From: Pseudomonadota bacterium | GTDB lineage: Bacteria > Pseudomonadota > Gammaproteobacteria > Steroidobacterales > Steroidobacteraceae | Direction of reading: 5' to 3' | Assembly (NCBI GenBank): GCA_018240525.1 | Contig: JAFEFN010000005.1 | Span: forward strand, 208,903-272,902 | DNA: 64,000 nucleotides | Shown: one piece after another, positions 26,019 to 33,931 of the stretch | Layout of the letters: the number at the start of each line of letters is the position of its first letter | Position numbering within the stretch: the first letter of the stretch is position 1 | Position numbers and translations under genes: made by a program | The notes under the pieces: model-generated | Told to the model about the DNA's origin: nothing | What the model saw: the letters and a program-made list of their open reading frames with translations, nothing else | Database searches by the model: none

Positions 26019-27572
26019 ATGACCGACCCAGACTCGACCCGCAGCCGGCGCGCGTTGTCCGGCACGCGCGCGGCGCGCAAGGCGCGGCGCGCGCAGGCCC
26101 CCGCGGCGCCGCCGTACATCACGCGCACGCTGCCCCCCTACGCCCTGCTCGGCGAAGAAGGGCTGCGCAGGATCGAGCAGCACGCCGACCAGCTGCTGCA
26201 CGAGATCGGCATGGAGATCCGCGGCGACGCCGCCGCGGTTGCGCTCTGGGAGCGCGCCGGCGCCCGCATCGTCGATGGGGTCCGCGTGCACGTGCCACCC
26301 GGGCTCGCGCGGGAGATCGTGCGTGCCAGCGCACCCGGGGTGTTCACGCAGCATGCCCGCAACCCGGCGCGCAACGTGCGGATCGGCGGCGAACATACGG
26401 TGTTCGCGCCCGCCTACGGCTCGCCGTTCGTCACCGACATCGAGCGTGGCCGCCGCTACGGCACGCTCGCGGACTTCCAGAATTTCGTGCGCCTCGCCTA
26501 CCTGGCGCCGTGGCTGCACCACTCCGGCGGCACGGTGTGCGAGCCGGTCGACGTGGCGGTCAACAAGCGCCACTTCGACATGCTCTACGCGCACATGCGC
26601 TACTCGGACAAGCCCTTCATGGGCTCGGTGACCACGGCCGCGCGCGCCGCGGACTCCATCCAGATGTGCCGCGTGCTGTTCGGCGAGGCCTTCGTCGACA
26701 GCCACTGCGTGATCCTGGGAAACGTCAACGTCAACTCGCCGCTGGTGCTCGACGGCGAGGCGAGCCGCGTCATCCGCACCTATGCGGCGGCCAACCAGGC
26801 GCCGGTGTGCGTACCCTTCATCCTCGGCGGGGCGATGGGGCCGGTCACCACCGCCGGTGCACTGGCCCAGTGCTTCGCCGAGGCCACTTTCTGCGTGGCG
26901 CTCGCGCAGCTGGAACGCCCCGGCTCGCCCGCCATCCTGGGCAATTTCCTCTCCTCCATGTCCCTGCGCAGCGGCGCGCCGACCTTCGGCACGCCCGAGC
27001 CGGCGCTCGCCTACCTCGCCATCGGCCAGCTCGCCCGGCGCCTGGGAGTGCCGCTGCGCTGCGGCGGCAACCTGTGCGCCTCCAAGGTCCCCGATGCGCA
27101 GGCGGCCAGCGAGAGTGCCAACTCGCTCTGGCCCGCCTTCCTCGCCGGCGCGAACTTCATCCTGCATGCGGCCGGGTGGCTGGAGTCCGGGCTCGCCATG
27201 TCGTACGAGAAGTTCGTCATGGATGTCGACCAGCTGGGCGCCTTCCACACCCTGGCGCGCGGACTGCCCCTGGACGAGAACGGCTTCGCGCTGGATGCCT
27301 TTCGCGAGATCGGTCCCGGCCGGCACTACCTGGGCGCGCAGCACACCCTCGCCAACTATGAAAGCGCCTTCTACGACTTCGAGCTCGCCGACAACAACTC
27401 CTTCGAGCAGTGGACGCAGGAGGGCTCGCGGGACCAGCTGCGCCGCGCCCAGCAGCGCTGGCGCGCACTGCTCGCGGCCTACGAGGCACCGCCGATGGAT
27501 GCGGCCATCGATGCCGCGCTGTGCGACTACATCGCCCGCCGCAAGCAGGGCATGCCGGACGAGGTGGTCTGA
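26019..27572 (+). CDS. MttB-superfamily methyltransferase without pyrrolysine
   Basis: This 517-residue protein belongs to the trimethylamine methyltransferase (MttB) superfamily. Conserved segments include GEEGLRRIEQHADQLLHEIG, the LGNVNVNSPLVLDGEA strand and ILGGAMGPVTTAGALAQ. There is no in-frame amber codon, so it is a non-pyrrolysine member; characterised ones demethylate glycine betaine, carnitine or related quaternary amines onto a corrinoid protein. No corrinoid protein, RamA-type activase or methyl-corrinoid:folate methyltransferase is adjacent, so partners lie elsewhere or its chemistry differs. The basic N-terminus (STRSRRALSGTRAARKARRA) is unusual. The ATG at 26019 begins it; an earlier ATG at 25992 is possible. 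Confidence 0.85.
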   Translation: MTDPDSTRSRRALSGTRAARKARRAQAPAAPPYITRTLPPYALLGEEGLRRIEQHADQLLHEIGMEIRGDAAAVALWERAGARIVDGVRVHVPPGLAREIVRASAPGVFTQHARNPARNVRIGGEHTVFAPAYGSPFVTDIERGRRYGTLADFQNFVRLAYLAPWLHHSGGTVCEPVDVAVNKRHFDMLYAHMRYSDKPFMGSVTTAARAADSIQMCRVLFGEAFVDSHCVILGNVNVNSPLVLDGEASRVIRTYAAANQAPVCVPFILGGAMGPVTTAGALAQCFAEATFCVALAQLERPGSPAILGNFLSSMSLRSGAPTFGTPEPALAYLAIGQLARRLGVPLRCGGNLCASKVPDAQAASESANSLWPAFLAGANFILHAAGWLESGLAMSYEKFVMDVDQLGAFHTLARGLPLDENGFALDAFREIGPGRHYLGAQHTLANYESAFYDFELADNNSFEQWTQEGSRDQLRRAQQRWRALLAAYEAPPMDAAIDAALCDYIARRKQGMPDEVV

Positions 27573-27576
27573 CCCT

Positions 27577-28140
27577 TCAGCCTGCGCTCGGGGCGGGCGC
27601 CGGTGCCGGCACGAGCACATCCGCCTTCAGCGAGGTTCCCCCCGGGGTGAGCTGGTGTGGCACGCAGGTCGAGTTGTACTCGACATTGCGCACCGTGAAG
27701 AGCGGCAGGATGCTTTGCTTGATCTGCTCGGTGAGCTCGCAGTCCCCGGCGGCCGCCAGTGACTGGGGCCGCGAGACGTCGACGTTGCGCCAGGCGACCG
27801 CCACGGGCGCAGCTCCCGCGGGCGTCTTCGGGCCGATCGGCTCCAGGACGCTCATCTTGGCGCTCACGCCCGGAAAGGGCGTCGGACGGCCGTAGCCGCC
27901 GCTGCACCCGATCGGGCTCACCTGCAGGTCCTGCTTGCGCGCCCCGAGCAGCAGCAGCACCTCCTTGATGCGGTCACTGAGGCCATCGCAGGAGTACTTG
28001 GCGGTGAAGCCCTGGTAGGTGAAGTGCAGCTCGCGCGGCACCCAGCTTGCCTGGGTGACCGACTCCTCGGCCTGCGCCCCCTGGCAAGCCATCAGCAGCA
28101 GCCATGCGCTGCACAGTGTCGTTGGTCTGATGGCGCGCAT
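27577..28140 (-). CDS. Secreted protein of unknown function
   Basis: This protein has 187 residues, with a Sec signal peptide MRAIRPTTLCSAWLLLMAC ending near GAQA; the C in LMACQG could also be read as a lipobox, although the spacing favours plain secretion. The mature part has four cysteines (YSCDGLSD, IGCSGGYG, GDCELTEQ, STCVPHQL) that could form two disulfides, and ends in a Pro/Ala-rich tail. I do not recognise a named family; similar proteins with WVPRELHFTYQGFT starts are, to my memory, conserved and uncharacterised. A gggcaggag ribosome-binding site precedes ATG 28140. It converges on the MttB homologue gene with 4 bases between stops. Confidence 0.7.
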   Translation of the reverse strand: MRAIRPTTLCSAWLLLMACQGAQAEESVTQASWVPRELHFTYQGFTAKYSCDGLSDRIKEVLLLLGARKQDLQVSPIGCSGGYGRPTPFPGVSAKMSVLEPIGPKTPAGAAPVAVAWRNVDVSRPQSLAAAGDCELTEQIKQSILPLFTVRNVEYNSTCVPHQLTPGGTSLKADVLVPAPAPAPSAG

Positions 28141-28155
28141 GATCTGCTCCTGCCC

Positions 28156-28395
28156 CTACGGGTCACATCCGCTACGCGCCATTGTAATCCGCAGCCTCGC
28201 CCTGTCGCTGACGAGGGCGATCTTGAACGTGGAGGCAGGCGTGTAGCGCTGCGCGCAGTGCTCGCCACTGCGCTGCAGGATGCTGCCGCTCGCCGGATCG
28301 GCCAGCAGGGTGCACAGGGGCGCGGCCTGCAGCGGAGCCGCACACCACAGCGCGACGAGGACCGCGGTCGCCGCTGCGGCCCGGCGCTGCCTCAT
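28156..28395 (-). pseudogene. Truncated class D beta-lactamase (OXA-like) remnant
   Basis: The reading frame starts with a signal peptide (MRQRRAAAATAVLVALWCAA). It then reads like the N-terminus of OXA-22/OXA-60-type class D beta-lactamases: LCTLLADPASGSILQRSGEH, CAQRYTPASTFKIAL, where STFK is the active-site Ser-x-x-Lys. Directly after this (near 28213) similarity stops; 18 unrelated residues lead to a stop codon at 28156. A functional enzyme needs about 190 more residues, including the SxV/YxN and KTG motifs, which are absent. The rest was evidently deleted, joining the stub to the promoter region of the gene at 28140. The start could also be TTG at 28410. It is almost certainly non-functional. 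Confidence 0.78.
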
Positions 28396-28431
28396 CGCCG
28401 GTCCGTCCAAACCCGGACCCGGCGTGAACGG

Positions 28432-29040
28432 TCAGGAGGCGGCCGGGGCACCGCCGGCGCCCGGCAGGCGGCGCGCGATCCCATGCAGCGCACTCCCGAG
28501 GGCCACCAGCGAGGTGCCCTCGAAGATCAGGTCGACGCCGATCGCGAGCCCGATGAACCACAGGCTGGACAGCGGGAACTGCACCAGCAAGGTCACCCCC
28601 AGGGCGACGGAGATGAGCCCGGAGGCGACCGCCCAGCCCCAGCGCGGAAAGCGCAGCTTGCCTGCGCCGATGGCTCGGAAGGTGCCGCCCCCGATGAAGA
28701 GCAGCGCCAGCAGGAAGGTGATGCCCGCCGCACCGGCCACCGGAAAGCGCACCAGCATGAACCCGGTGAACAGGCGCAGCAGCGCGCTCAGCAGGTAGAT
28801 CAGGAATCCGCTCCAGGTGCGGGTCTGGAAGGCGTGCACCAAGGCGAGGACGCCGCTGATCAGCAGCAGCCAGCCCAGGAGCACCACGCTGATCAGGGTT
28901 GCGGTCATCTCGCCGAGGATGCAGGCCGCACCGAGCACGATGAGCGCGATGCCGAGTGCGACGAACCAGCCCCAGGCGGCGTGCAGTTGCTCGAAGCCGG
29001 CGCGTATGGCGGTACCGAGTGAAGACGGGTGGGCGGACAT
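28432..29040 (-). CDS. HdeD-family membrane protein
   Basis: This is an integral membrane protein of 202 residues with six predicted helices arranged as three pairs of repeated DUF308 units (for example WGWFVALGIALIVLGAACIL, TFLLALLFIGGGTFRAIG, WFIGLAIGVDLIFEG). This is the HdeD architecture; HdeD in Escherichia coli belongs to the acid-resistance island, but most homologues have no proven function. The short cytoplasmic N-terminus MSAHPSSLGTAIRAGFEQLH and Pro/Ala-rich C-terminus are typical. It sits 36 bases upstream of the beta-lactamase remnant on the same strand. Confidence 0.88.
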   Translation of the reverse strand: MSAHPSSLGTAIRAGFEQLHAAWGWFVALGIALIVLGAACILGEMTATLISVVLLGWLLLISGVLALVHAFQTRTWSGFLIYLLSALLRLFTGFMLVRFPVAGAAGITFLLALLFIGGGTFRAIGAGKLRFPRWGWAVASGLISVALGVTLLVQFPLSSLWFIGLAIGVDLIFEGTSLVALGSALHGIARRLPGAGGAPAAS

Positions 29041-29122
29041 GCTGGGCTCCTCTTCGGGTGGCGGGAGTTATCAGGCTCGCGCCGCAAGCATGCGGCCGCG
29101 CGGCCGCCGGCGCAACCGTCGC

Positions 29123-29716
29123 TTAGTTGATCTGGTAGGCGCCGTAGTGCAGCGCGAGCGAGGCGAGCAGCAGCGCAATTCCCAGGTAGTGCAGCGGCCG
29201 GGACACCGAGCGCCTCAGTGTCAAGGCGATGAGCACCGGCACGAACATGTTGTTCAGCAGCAGGAGCAGCGCGCCGCCCCTCATCCGCGCCAGGTTCGCG
29301 GGCCCGACGAAATAAAGGCCGAGGACCAGGTAGGCCAGCTGGAACAGCGCCACCAGCGTCCAGAAGTAGCGGCGCGTGTCGGCATAGTAGGCGCCCAGGT
29401 CGCAGCGGGGCCCGGGTTCATCGGGCAGCGCCGCGGCGGCGATGAGGAACAGCACGAACATCGCCGCGATCATCCACAGGTAGAAGAAGAAGTGGCGCGT
29501 GTCGGCAAAGTGGCGCACGCCCCACAGGTCGAACCACATGCCCACCGCCATGCACAGGGCGTACAGCGCCGCCAGCAGCGGGAGCGCATCCCAGCGCACC
29601 GGCGTGCGGCTGCGCACGAGGCGGTGGAAGCTGTTGGCGATGTCCGCCACCGCCAGGCCGATGAGCACCGCGAACAGGCCGAGGGAGTACTCGAAAGCGC
29701 GGACTTCCGGGGTCAT
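29123..29716 (-). CDS. Integral membrane protein of unknown function
   Basis: This protein has 197 residues with about six membrane helices (FAVLIGLAVADIANSFHRLV, ALPLLAALYALCMAVGMWF, FYLWMIAAMFVLFLIAAAAL, TLVALFQLAYLVLGLYFVG, LLLNNMFVPVLIALTL, HYLGIALLLASLALHYGAY). I do not recognise a named family with confidence. Similar six-helix proteins with an FEYSLGLFAVLIGLAVAD start occur as single genes in proteobacteria, to my memory. The ATG at 29716 is chosen because the frame upstream is Arg-rich and lacks membrane character. It is divergent from the lipoprotein gene at 29870. Confidence 0.7.
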   Translation of the reverse strand: MTPEVRAFEYSLGLFAVLIGLAVADIANSFHRLVRSRTPVRWDALPLLAALYALCMAVGMWFDLWGVRHFADTRHFFFYLWMIAAMFVLFLIAAAALPDEPGPRCDLGAYYADTRRYFWTLVALFQLAYLVLGLYFVGPANLARMRGGALLLLLNNMFVPVLIALTLRRSVSRPLHYLGIALLLASLALHYGAYQIN

Positions 29717-29869
29717 GGATGCATTCAGCCAGAAGCGCGCGGGGTTTGCGAGCAGCGGCCGGCGTGGCCGGCGCGGCCAGGATAAGAGGACTGCCGCCCG
29801 CCTGCGCGCTACACTGCGCGGCCCCGTGGCACGCCGCCGCGGCCGCAACCCCCAGGAGTCCGGGTATCC

Positions 29870-30457
29870 ATGTCACGCCTTCCTGCCCTCCTTGCCTTTG
29901 CCACCCTGGTACTGGGCGGCTGCTCCACGACCCACTTCACCTCCACCTGGCAGGATCCGGAGACGCGCGCCGGCGCGCTGCGCGGCAAGACCGTCGCCGC
30001 CATCTTCCTCAGCAAGGATGCGAACCTGCGCCGTGCCTCGGAGGTCTACATCGCCAACGACCTCACCAACCGCGGCGCCCGGGGCGTGACCTCTTACTCG
30101 ATCCTGCCCAGCAGCAACACCGACGGGGAGGCGGCGCGCGAGATCCTCAAGAATGCGGGGGTCGATGCGGCCATCGTCATGCGCATTGCCGGCAAGGACC
30201 AGAAGGTGACCTACCACCCGGGCAGCACGAGCGCCTTCTACGGCGGCTTCGGGCCCTACTACAGCTACGGCTACTCGGCGCTCTACACGCCGGCATCGGT
30301 CTCGACCGATACCGTGATCGCCGTGGAGACCCTGATCTACCGCCTCTCGGACGACAAGCTGATGTGGGCCAGCATCAGCAACACCACCAACCCGGACAAT
30401 CTGTCCATGCTGATCGATGAAACCGCGGACGTGATCAGCAAGCGCGTCGGCAAATAG
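29870..30457 (+). CDS. Outer-membrane-type lipoprotein of unknown function
   Basis: This is a lipoprotein of 195 residues: signal MSRLPALLAFATLVLGGCS with lipobox LGGC, and Ser after the Cys, so sorting to the outer membrane is expected. The mature part begins TSTWQDPETRAGALRGKTVA and contains alternating strands and helices with GVDAAIVMRIAGKDQKVTY, then a Tyr/Gly-rich loop (FYGGFGPYYSYGYSALY), then TVIAVETLIYRLSDDKLMWA. The pattern is like DUF4136-type lipoproteins, but I am not certain of the family. A 9-bp hairpin follows the stop codon. Confidence 0.75.
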   Translation: MSRLPALLAFATLVLGGCSTTHFTSTWQDPETRAGALRGKTVAAIFLSKDANLRRASEVYIANDLTNRGARGVTSYSILPSSNTDGEAAREILKNAGVDAAIVMRIAGKDQKVTYHPGSTSAFYGGFGPYYSYGYSALYTPASVSTDTVIAVETLIYRLSDDKLMWASISNTTNPDNLSMLIDETADVISKRVGK

Positions 30458-30459
30458 CC

Positions 30460-30490
30460 CGGGGTGTCGGGGCCCCGGACAGACACCCCG
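30460..30490 (+). terminator. Hairpin after lipoprotein gene
   Basis: Nine perfect base pairs (cggggtgtc at 30460-30468 with gacaccccg at 30482-30490) close a 13-base loop that is itself GC-rich (ggggcccc). It starts just after the stop codon of the lipoprotein gene. No T-run follows, so termination may need Rho or the element may protect the mRNA end. Confidence 0.55.
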
Positions 30491-30602
30491 CCCCCGCTCA
30501 GGGAACCCGTCGGCGACTTCCGCGCTCCAAGAGCGGGGCATCCGACCCCTGTTTTGAGGAATCCGGCGTGCGCCGGGCCGGCATTTCTGGCAAATTGTCA
30601 CG

Positions 30603-31175
30603 GTGAACAAGGACCTACACAGCCTTTCGCGACCGCCGCTCACGCGCCGCAGCTTCCTGCGCGGGGCAGGCATGGCCGCGGTCGGGATCGGCGCGGCGCG
30701 GCGCACGCTCGCCGGGGGTGAGCGGCGCGAGCTGTGCTTCATCCACACGCATACCGGCGAGCACCTGACCGCGCTCTACTACGACGCCGGCGCCTATTGC
30801 CAGGCTGCACTTGCGCGCGTGAACGAACTGCTGCGTGATTTCCGCACGGAGACCGTGTTCCCCATCGACCCCCAGGCGCTCGACCGACTGTATGCCCTGC
30901 AGGTGGTCACCGGCCGCCGCGAACCCTTCGAGATTATTTCCGGCTACCGCTCGCCGGTGACCAATGCGGCGCTACGGCGCAACTCGCATGGCGTCGCCGA
31001 GCACAGCCTGCACATGCAGGGCCGCGCCATCGACGCGCGCCTGCAGGGCTACCCCACGAGCCAGCTCGCGGCGCTCGCGCGCGCGCAGATGAGCGGCGGG
31101 ACCGGCTTTTACCGTGTCTCGGACTTCATACACGTGGACACCGGTGCCGTGCGCATCTGGGGTGACCCGATCTAG
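30603..31175 (+). CDS. YcbK/MepK-like murein endopeptidase
   Basis: This is an exported protein of 190 residues from the DUF882/peptidase M15 group. It starts with a Tat signal (PLTRRSFLRGAGMAAVGIGA). The Zn site follows the M15 pattern: His and Asp in AEHSLHMQGRAIDARL and His in FIHVDTGAVR; FEIISGYRSPVTNAAL is also characteristic. In Escherichia coli MepK (YcbK) cleaves 3-3 cross-links in peptidoglycan and its gene follows that of the L,D-transpeptidase YcbB. Here the order is reversed but the same two activities are adjacent, 91 bases apart, so they likely work together on 3-3 cross-links. GTG start at 30603; no ATG fits before the RR motif. Confidence 0.87.
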   Translation: MNKDLHSLSRPPLTRRSFLRGAGMAAVGIGAARRTLAGGERRELCFIHTHTGEHLTALYYDAGAYCQAALARVNELLRDFRTETVFPIDPQALDRLYALQVVTGRREPFEIISGYRSPVTNAALRRNSHGVAEHSLHMQGRAIDARLQGYPTSQLAALARAQMSGGTGFYRVSDFIHVDTGAVRIWGDPI

Positions 31176-31266
31176 CCACCGGCTCGTCCGGATCGCGCAA
31201 GCCGCCTGCGAACGCGTACCATCGGTGCCACCTCAGGCGCGGACGCCGCACCCCGGAGATGTCACC

Positions 31267-32937
31267 TTGCCGAGTTCAGACCGGATCCGCCGCGCGGCAC
31301 TGCCGTACCTCTCGCTCACGCTGGCACTCGTCGTCCTCTGTGCCGCCAGCCTTCCGGTGCAAGCCCAGCAGTCTCCCGAGAATGTCCTGCGCGGACTCGT
31401 CGCCTCCGGCACGGATCCACAACTGCGATGGCCGGATTTCTCGGACTATCGCAGCGACCTTGCCGCCTTCTACGACCCGACCGGCTATGCGCCGGCGTGG
31501 AGCCAGCACGGCAGGCCGACCGCACAGGCCGCGCAGCTGATCGCCAGCCTGCAGGATGCGGCCGCCAAGGGCCTGGATCCGGAGGACTACGACGGCTCGC
31601 GCTGGGCGGCGCGCACGGGTGCCCTCGGCGATCCTGCCCGGGCCGCGCACTTCGACCTGGCGCTGACCGTCGCGGCGATGCGCTATGCATCGAACCTCGA
31701 GCTCGGCCGCATCGATCCGAAGGACTTCAAGTTCAAGCTCTCGATCAAGAACGCCCAGGTGAACCTGCCGCAGTTTGTGCGCCGGCTGGCCGGCAGCGAC
31801 GACCTCGCGGGACTTCTCGCACTGGCCGAGCCGCCCTTTCCAGGCTACCGGCTCACTCGGTCGGCGCTGCAGCACTACATGGCGCTGGCCCACGACGACC
31901 ACTCGGATTCGCTGCCGGTGCCCGCCAAGACCGTCGCACCCGGCGGGGACTACCCGGGCACGAGGGCGCTCGCGCAGCGTCTACGCCTGCTCGGGGATCT
32001 CGCCGCGGACGCCCCGGTACCTGCAGACGGGAGCTACCAGGGGGAACTCGTGGAGGCCGTGAAGCGCTTCCAGGTCCGCCACGGCCTGGCCGCGGACGGA
32101 CGGCTGGGTGCGCAGACGATCCGGCATATAAACGTCCCCCTTGCCGCCCGCGTGCAACAGCTGCGCCTCGCGCTGGAGCGCTGGCGCTGGGTGCAGCACG
32201 AGTTCCCCGAACCGCCGCTGGTGGTGAACATCCCTGAATTCCGGCTGCGCGCATTCGACGGCAACGCCGGTGTCGCGCTGAGCATGAACGTGATCGTCGG
32301 CAGGGCGATGCGTCACGAGACCCCGGTGTTCGATGAGTACATGCGCTACGTGGTGTTCCGACCGTACTGGAACGTGCCGCCGAGCATCCAGCGCGCGGAG
32401 ATCGTGCCCGCCATTGCCCGCAACCGGGACTACATCGCGCAGAAGAACTACGAGGTGACAACCCACGGCGGCCAGGTCGTCACTTCCGGAAGGATCAGCG
32501 ACGAAGTGCTCGCGCAGCTGCGCGCGGGCAAGCTTGCCGTGCGCCAGAAGCCGGGGCCGGGCAATGCGCTGGGACTGGTGAAGCTCATCTTCCCGAACCA
32601 GTTCAACGTCTACCTGCACAGCACGCCCTCCCCGCAGCTCTTCGCCCAGGCGCGGCGCGACTTCAGCCACGGCTGCATCCGGGTCGAGAAGCCGGAGGAA
32701 CTGGTCGCATGGGTGCTGCGTGACAAGCCGGAATGGACGCTCGAAAAAGTGCGCGCCGCCATGCAGACCGGCCCGGACAACGTGCAGGTCAACCTGACCC
32801 AGCCCGTCCCGGTGCTGATCCTCTACGTCACGGCGGTGCCGGCAGCGGATGGCTCGGTGCTTTTCTTTGACGACATCTACGGGATGGACGCGGACCTGAA
32901 GAAGGCCCTGGCGAAGGGCTTTCCCTACCCGCGCTAG
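31267..32937 (+). CDS. L,D-transpeptidase, YcbB (LdtD)-like
   Basis: This periplasmic enzyme of 556 residues makes 3-3 cross-links between diaminopimelate residues of peptidoglycan. A signal peptide (ALPYLSLTLALVVLCAASLP) is followed by the YcbB-type N-terminal scaffold, a peptidoglycan-binding domain (YQGELVEAVKRFQVRHGLAADG) and the YkuD catalytic domain with RDFSHGCIRVEKPEEL, in which the Cys of HGC is the nucleophile. Length and domain order match LdtD. I chose TTG at 31267 because GGAG lies 8 bases before it and it leads directly into the signal peptide; the open frame extends upstream into the previous gene. It is probably in one operon with the YcbK-like gene. Confidence 0.9.
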   Translation: MPSSDRIRRAALPYLSLTLALVVLCAASLPVQAQQSPENVLRGLVASGTDPQLRWPDFSDYRSDLAAFYDPTGYAPAWSQHGRPTAQAAQLIASLQDAAAKGLDPEDYDGSRWAARTGALGDPARAAHFDLALTVAAMRYASNLELGRIDPKDFKFKLSIKNAQVNLPQFVRRLAGSDDLAGLLALAEPPFPGYRLTRSALQHYMALAHDDHSDSLPVPAKTVAPGGDYPGTRALAQRLRLLGDLAADAPVPADGSYQGELVEAVKRFQVRHGLAADGRLGAQTIRHINVPLAARVQQLRLALERWRWVQHEFPEPPLVVNIPEFRLRAFDGNAGVALSMNVIVGRAMRHETPVFDEYMRYVVFRPYWNVPPSIQRAEIVPAIARNRDYIAQKNYEVTTHGGQVVTSGRISDEVLAQLRAGKLAVRQKPGPGNALGLVKLIFPNQFNVYLHSTPSPQLFAQARRDFSHGCIRVEKPEELVAWVLRDKPEWTLEKVRAAMQTGPDNVQVNLTQPVPVLILYVTAVPAADGSVLFFDDIYGMDADLKKALAKGFPYPR

Positions 32938-32983
32938 CGACGCGACGGCTGGAATGCGACGGAGCGCGCCGCCGCGGAGCCGC

Positions 32984-33490
32984 TCAGTGGGGCGCCACCG
33001 ACATCAGCGCGGTACGGCAGATCGGCGTCAGCTCGGCGGCGTGTCCCTTGAGGCACGCCGCACCGCGTCCCCCGCCCACGCCAAGGCCCGCGCAGAGCCG
33101 CTCGAAGTCCGGGGCGCAGTCCCGGCGCAGCAACCGCGCCTTCTCCCCTTGTGTCATCGGCATGCCTGCCGCTGCGGCCGGCACGGCAGCCGCTGGCACG
33201 GGCGCCGGGGTCACCGCCGCTGCCATCGCAGGAGCGGCCACCGGCGCAGCCGCCGGCGTGACGGCAGCGAGGGCGGACTGGCAGCCCGGGGACACCTGCG
33301 CGCTGTGCTGCTCCAGGCACTGCAGGGAGGCCTGCGTGCCGGTAGGCACACTCGAGCACACCTTCATGTAGTCACCGCGGCATGCGCTCTTGATGGCGGA
33401 GCGCTGTGCATCGCTGACCTGCGCCATCGCAGGTGCGCAGGCACCGACGGCAAGCACGGCGAGCAGGGCGCGGTACCTGAAGATCTTCAT
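32984..33490 (-). CDS. Secreted protein with two Cys-rich repeats
   Basis: This exported protein of 168 residues (signal MKIFRYRALLAVLAVGACAP, cleavage near AMA) has two copies of a four-cysteine repeat of the kind found in the cysteine-rich repeat family PF00839: SACRGDYMKVC with CLEQHSAQVSPGC, then DCAPDFERLC with CLKGHAAELTPIC. A long Ala/Pro-rich linker joins them (VAAPAMAAAVTPAPVPAAA). Each repeat probably forms disulfides in the periplasm. Function unknown. The ATG at 33490 is chosen because it starts the signal peptide; the frame runs on upstream. It converges with the L,D-transpeptidase gene. Confidence 0.8.
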   Translation of the reverse strand: MKIFRYRALLAVLAVGACAPAMAQVSDAQRSAIKSACRGDYMKVCSSVPTGTQASLQCLEQHSAQVSPGCQSALAAVTPAAAPVAAPAMAAAVTPAPVPAAAVPAAAAGMPMTQGEKARLLRRDCAPDFERLCAGLGVGGGRGAACLKGHAAELTPICRTALMSVAPH

Positions 33491-33931
33491 GACACATCCT
33501 TTCCAGTCTTTTAGGAGTACCAGTGTTGGGTGCACGGCGGTGCTCCGTGCGAGTCCGATATAAGACGAGCCCGTGGCCGCAACGAGCGCGGCGACGCTGC
33601 GCAGGGCACGGCCACCAAGACGAGCGTTGCGGACCGCGCCGTACCTGTCCCTGATTGCAGCATCATCGTCCGTGCCTTTCTCGTTTCTTATGGTTGGGCG
33701 TCGGCGCGTGCCGCCGCTCGTCCGGCGCAGCGCAGGCCGGCACTTTAGGTAAGCCCTTCCACGCGGTCAATGTCGAGCCGGCCGGCCGCTCACAGCCGAG
33801 CAGTGTTCGGATTCGCCGGCCCCTGGCGAGCATCGCCCGCGGTACCGTTCACGCGGCGGCTGCATTACACTCGCGGATGCTGCCGGTCGATGCCGCGACG
33901 TCACCCAGCGGCCGCGGATAAAAAACAACGA
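33491..33931. other. Divergent intergenic region before RND operon
   Basis: This region of 441 bases between the Cys-rich protein gene (left) and the efflux operon (right) has several short open frames but none with a ribosome-binding site or recognisable product. Bases 33916-33934 (gcggataaaaaacaacgaa) are AT-rich right before the operon ATG. I see no clear regulator operator, and no TetR/LysR regulator gene adjoins the operon. Confidence 0.35.

Noticed and set aside
26019..27572. Possible pyrrolysine (amber) codon in the MttB homologue
   Set aside because: The frame has no internal TAG through to its stop codon at 27572.
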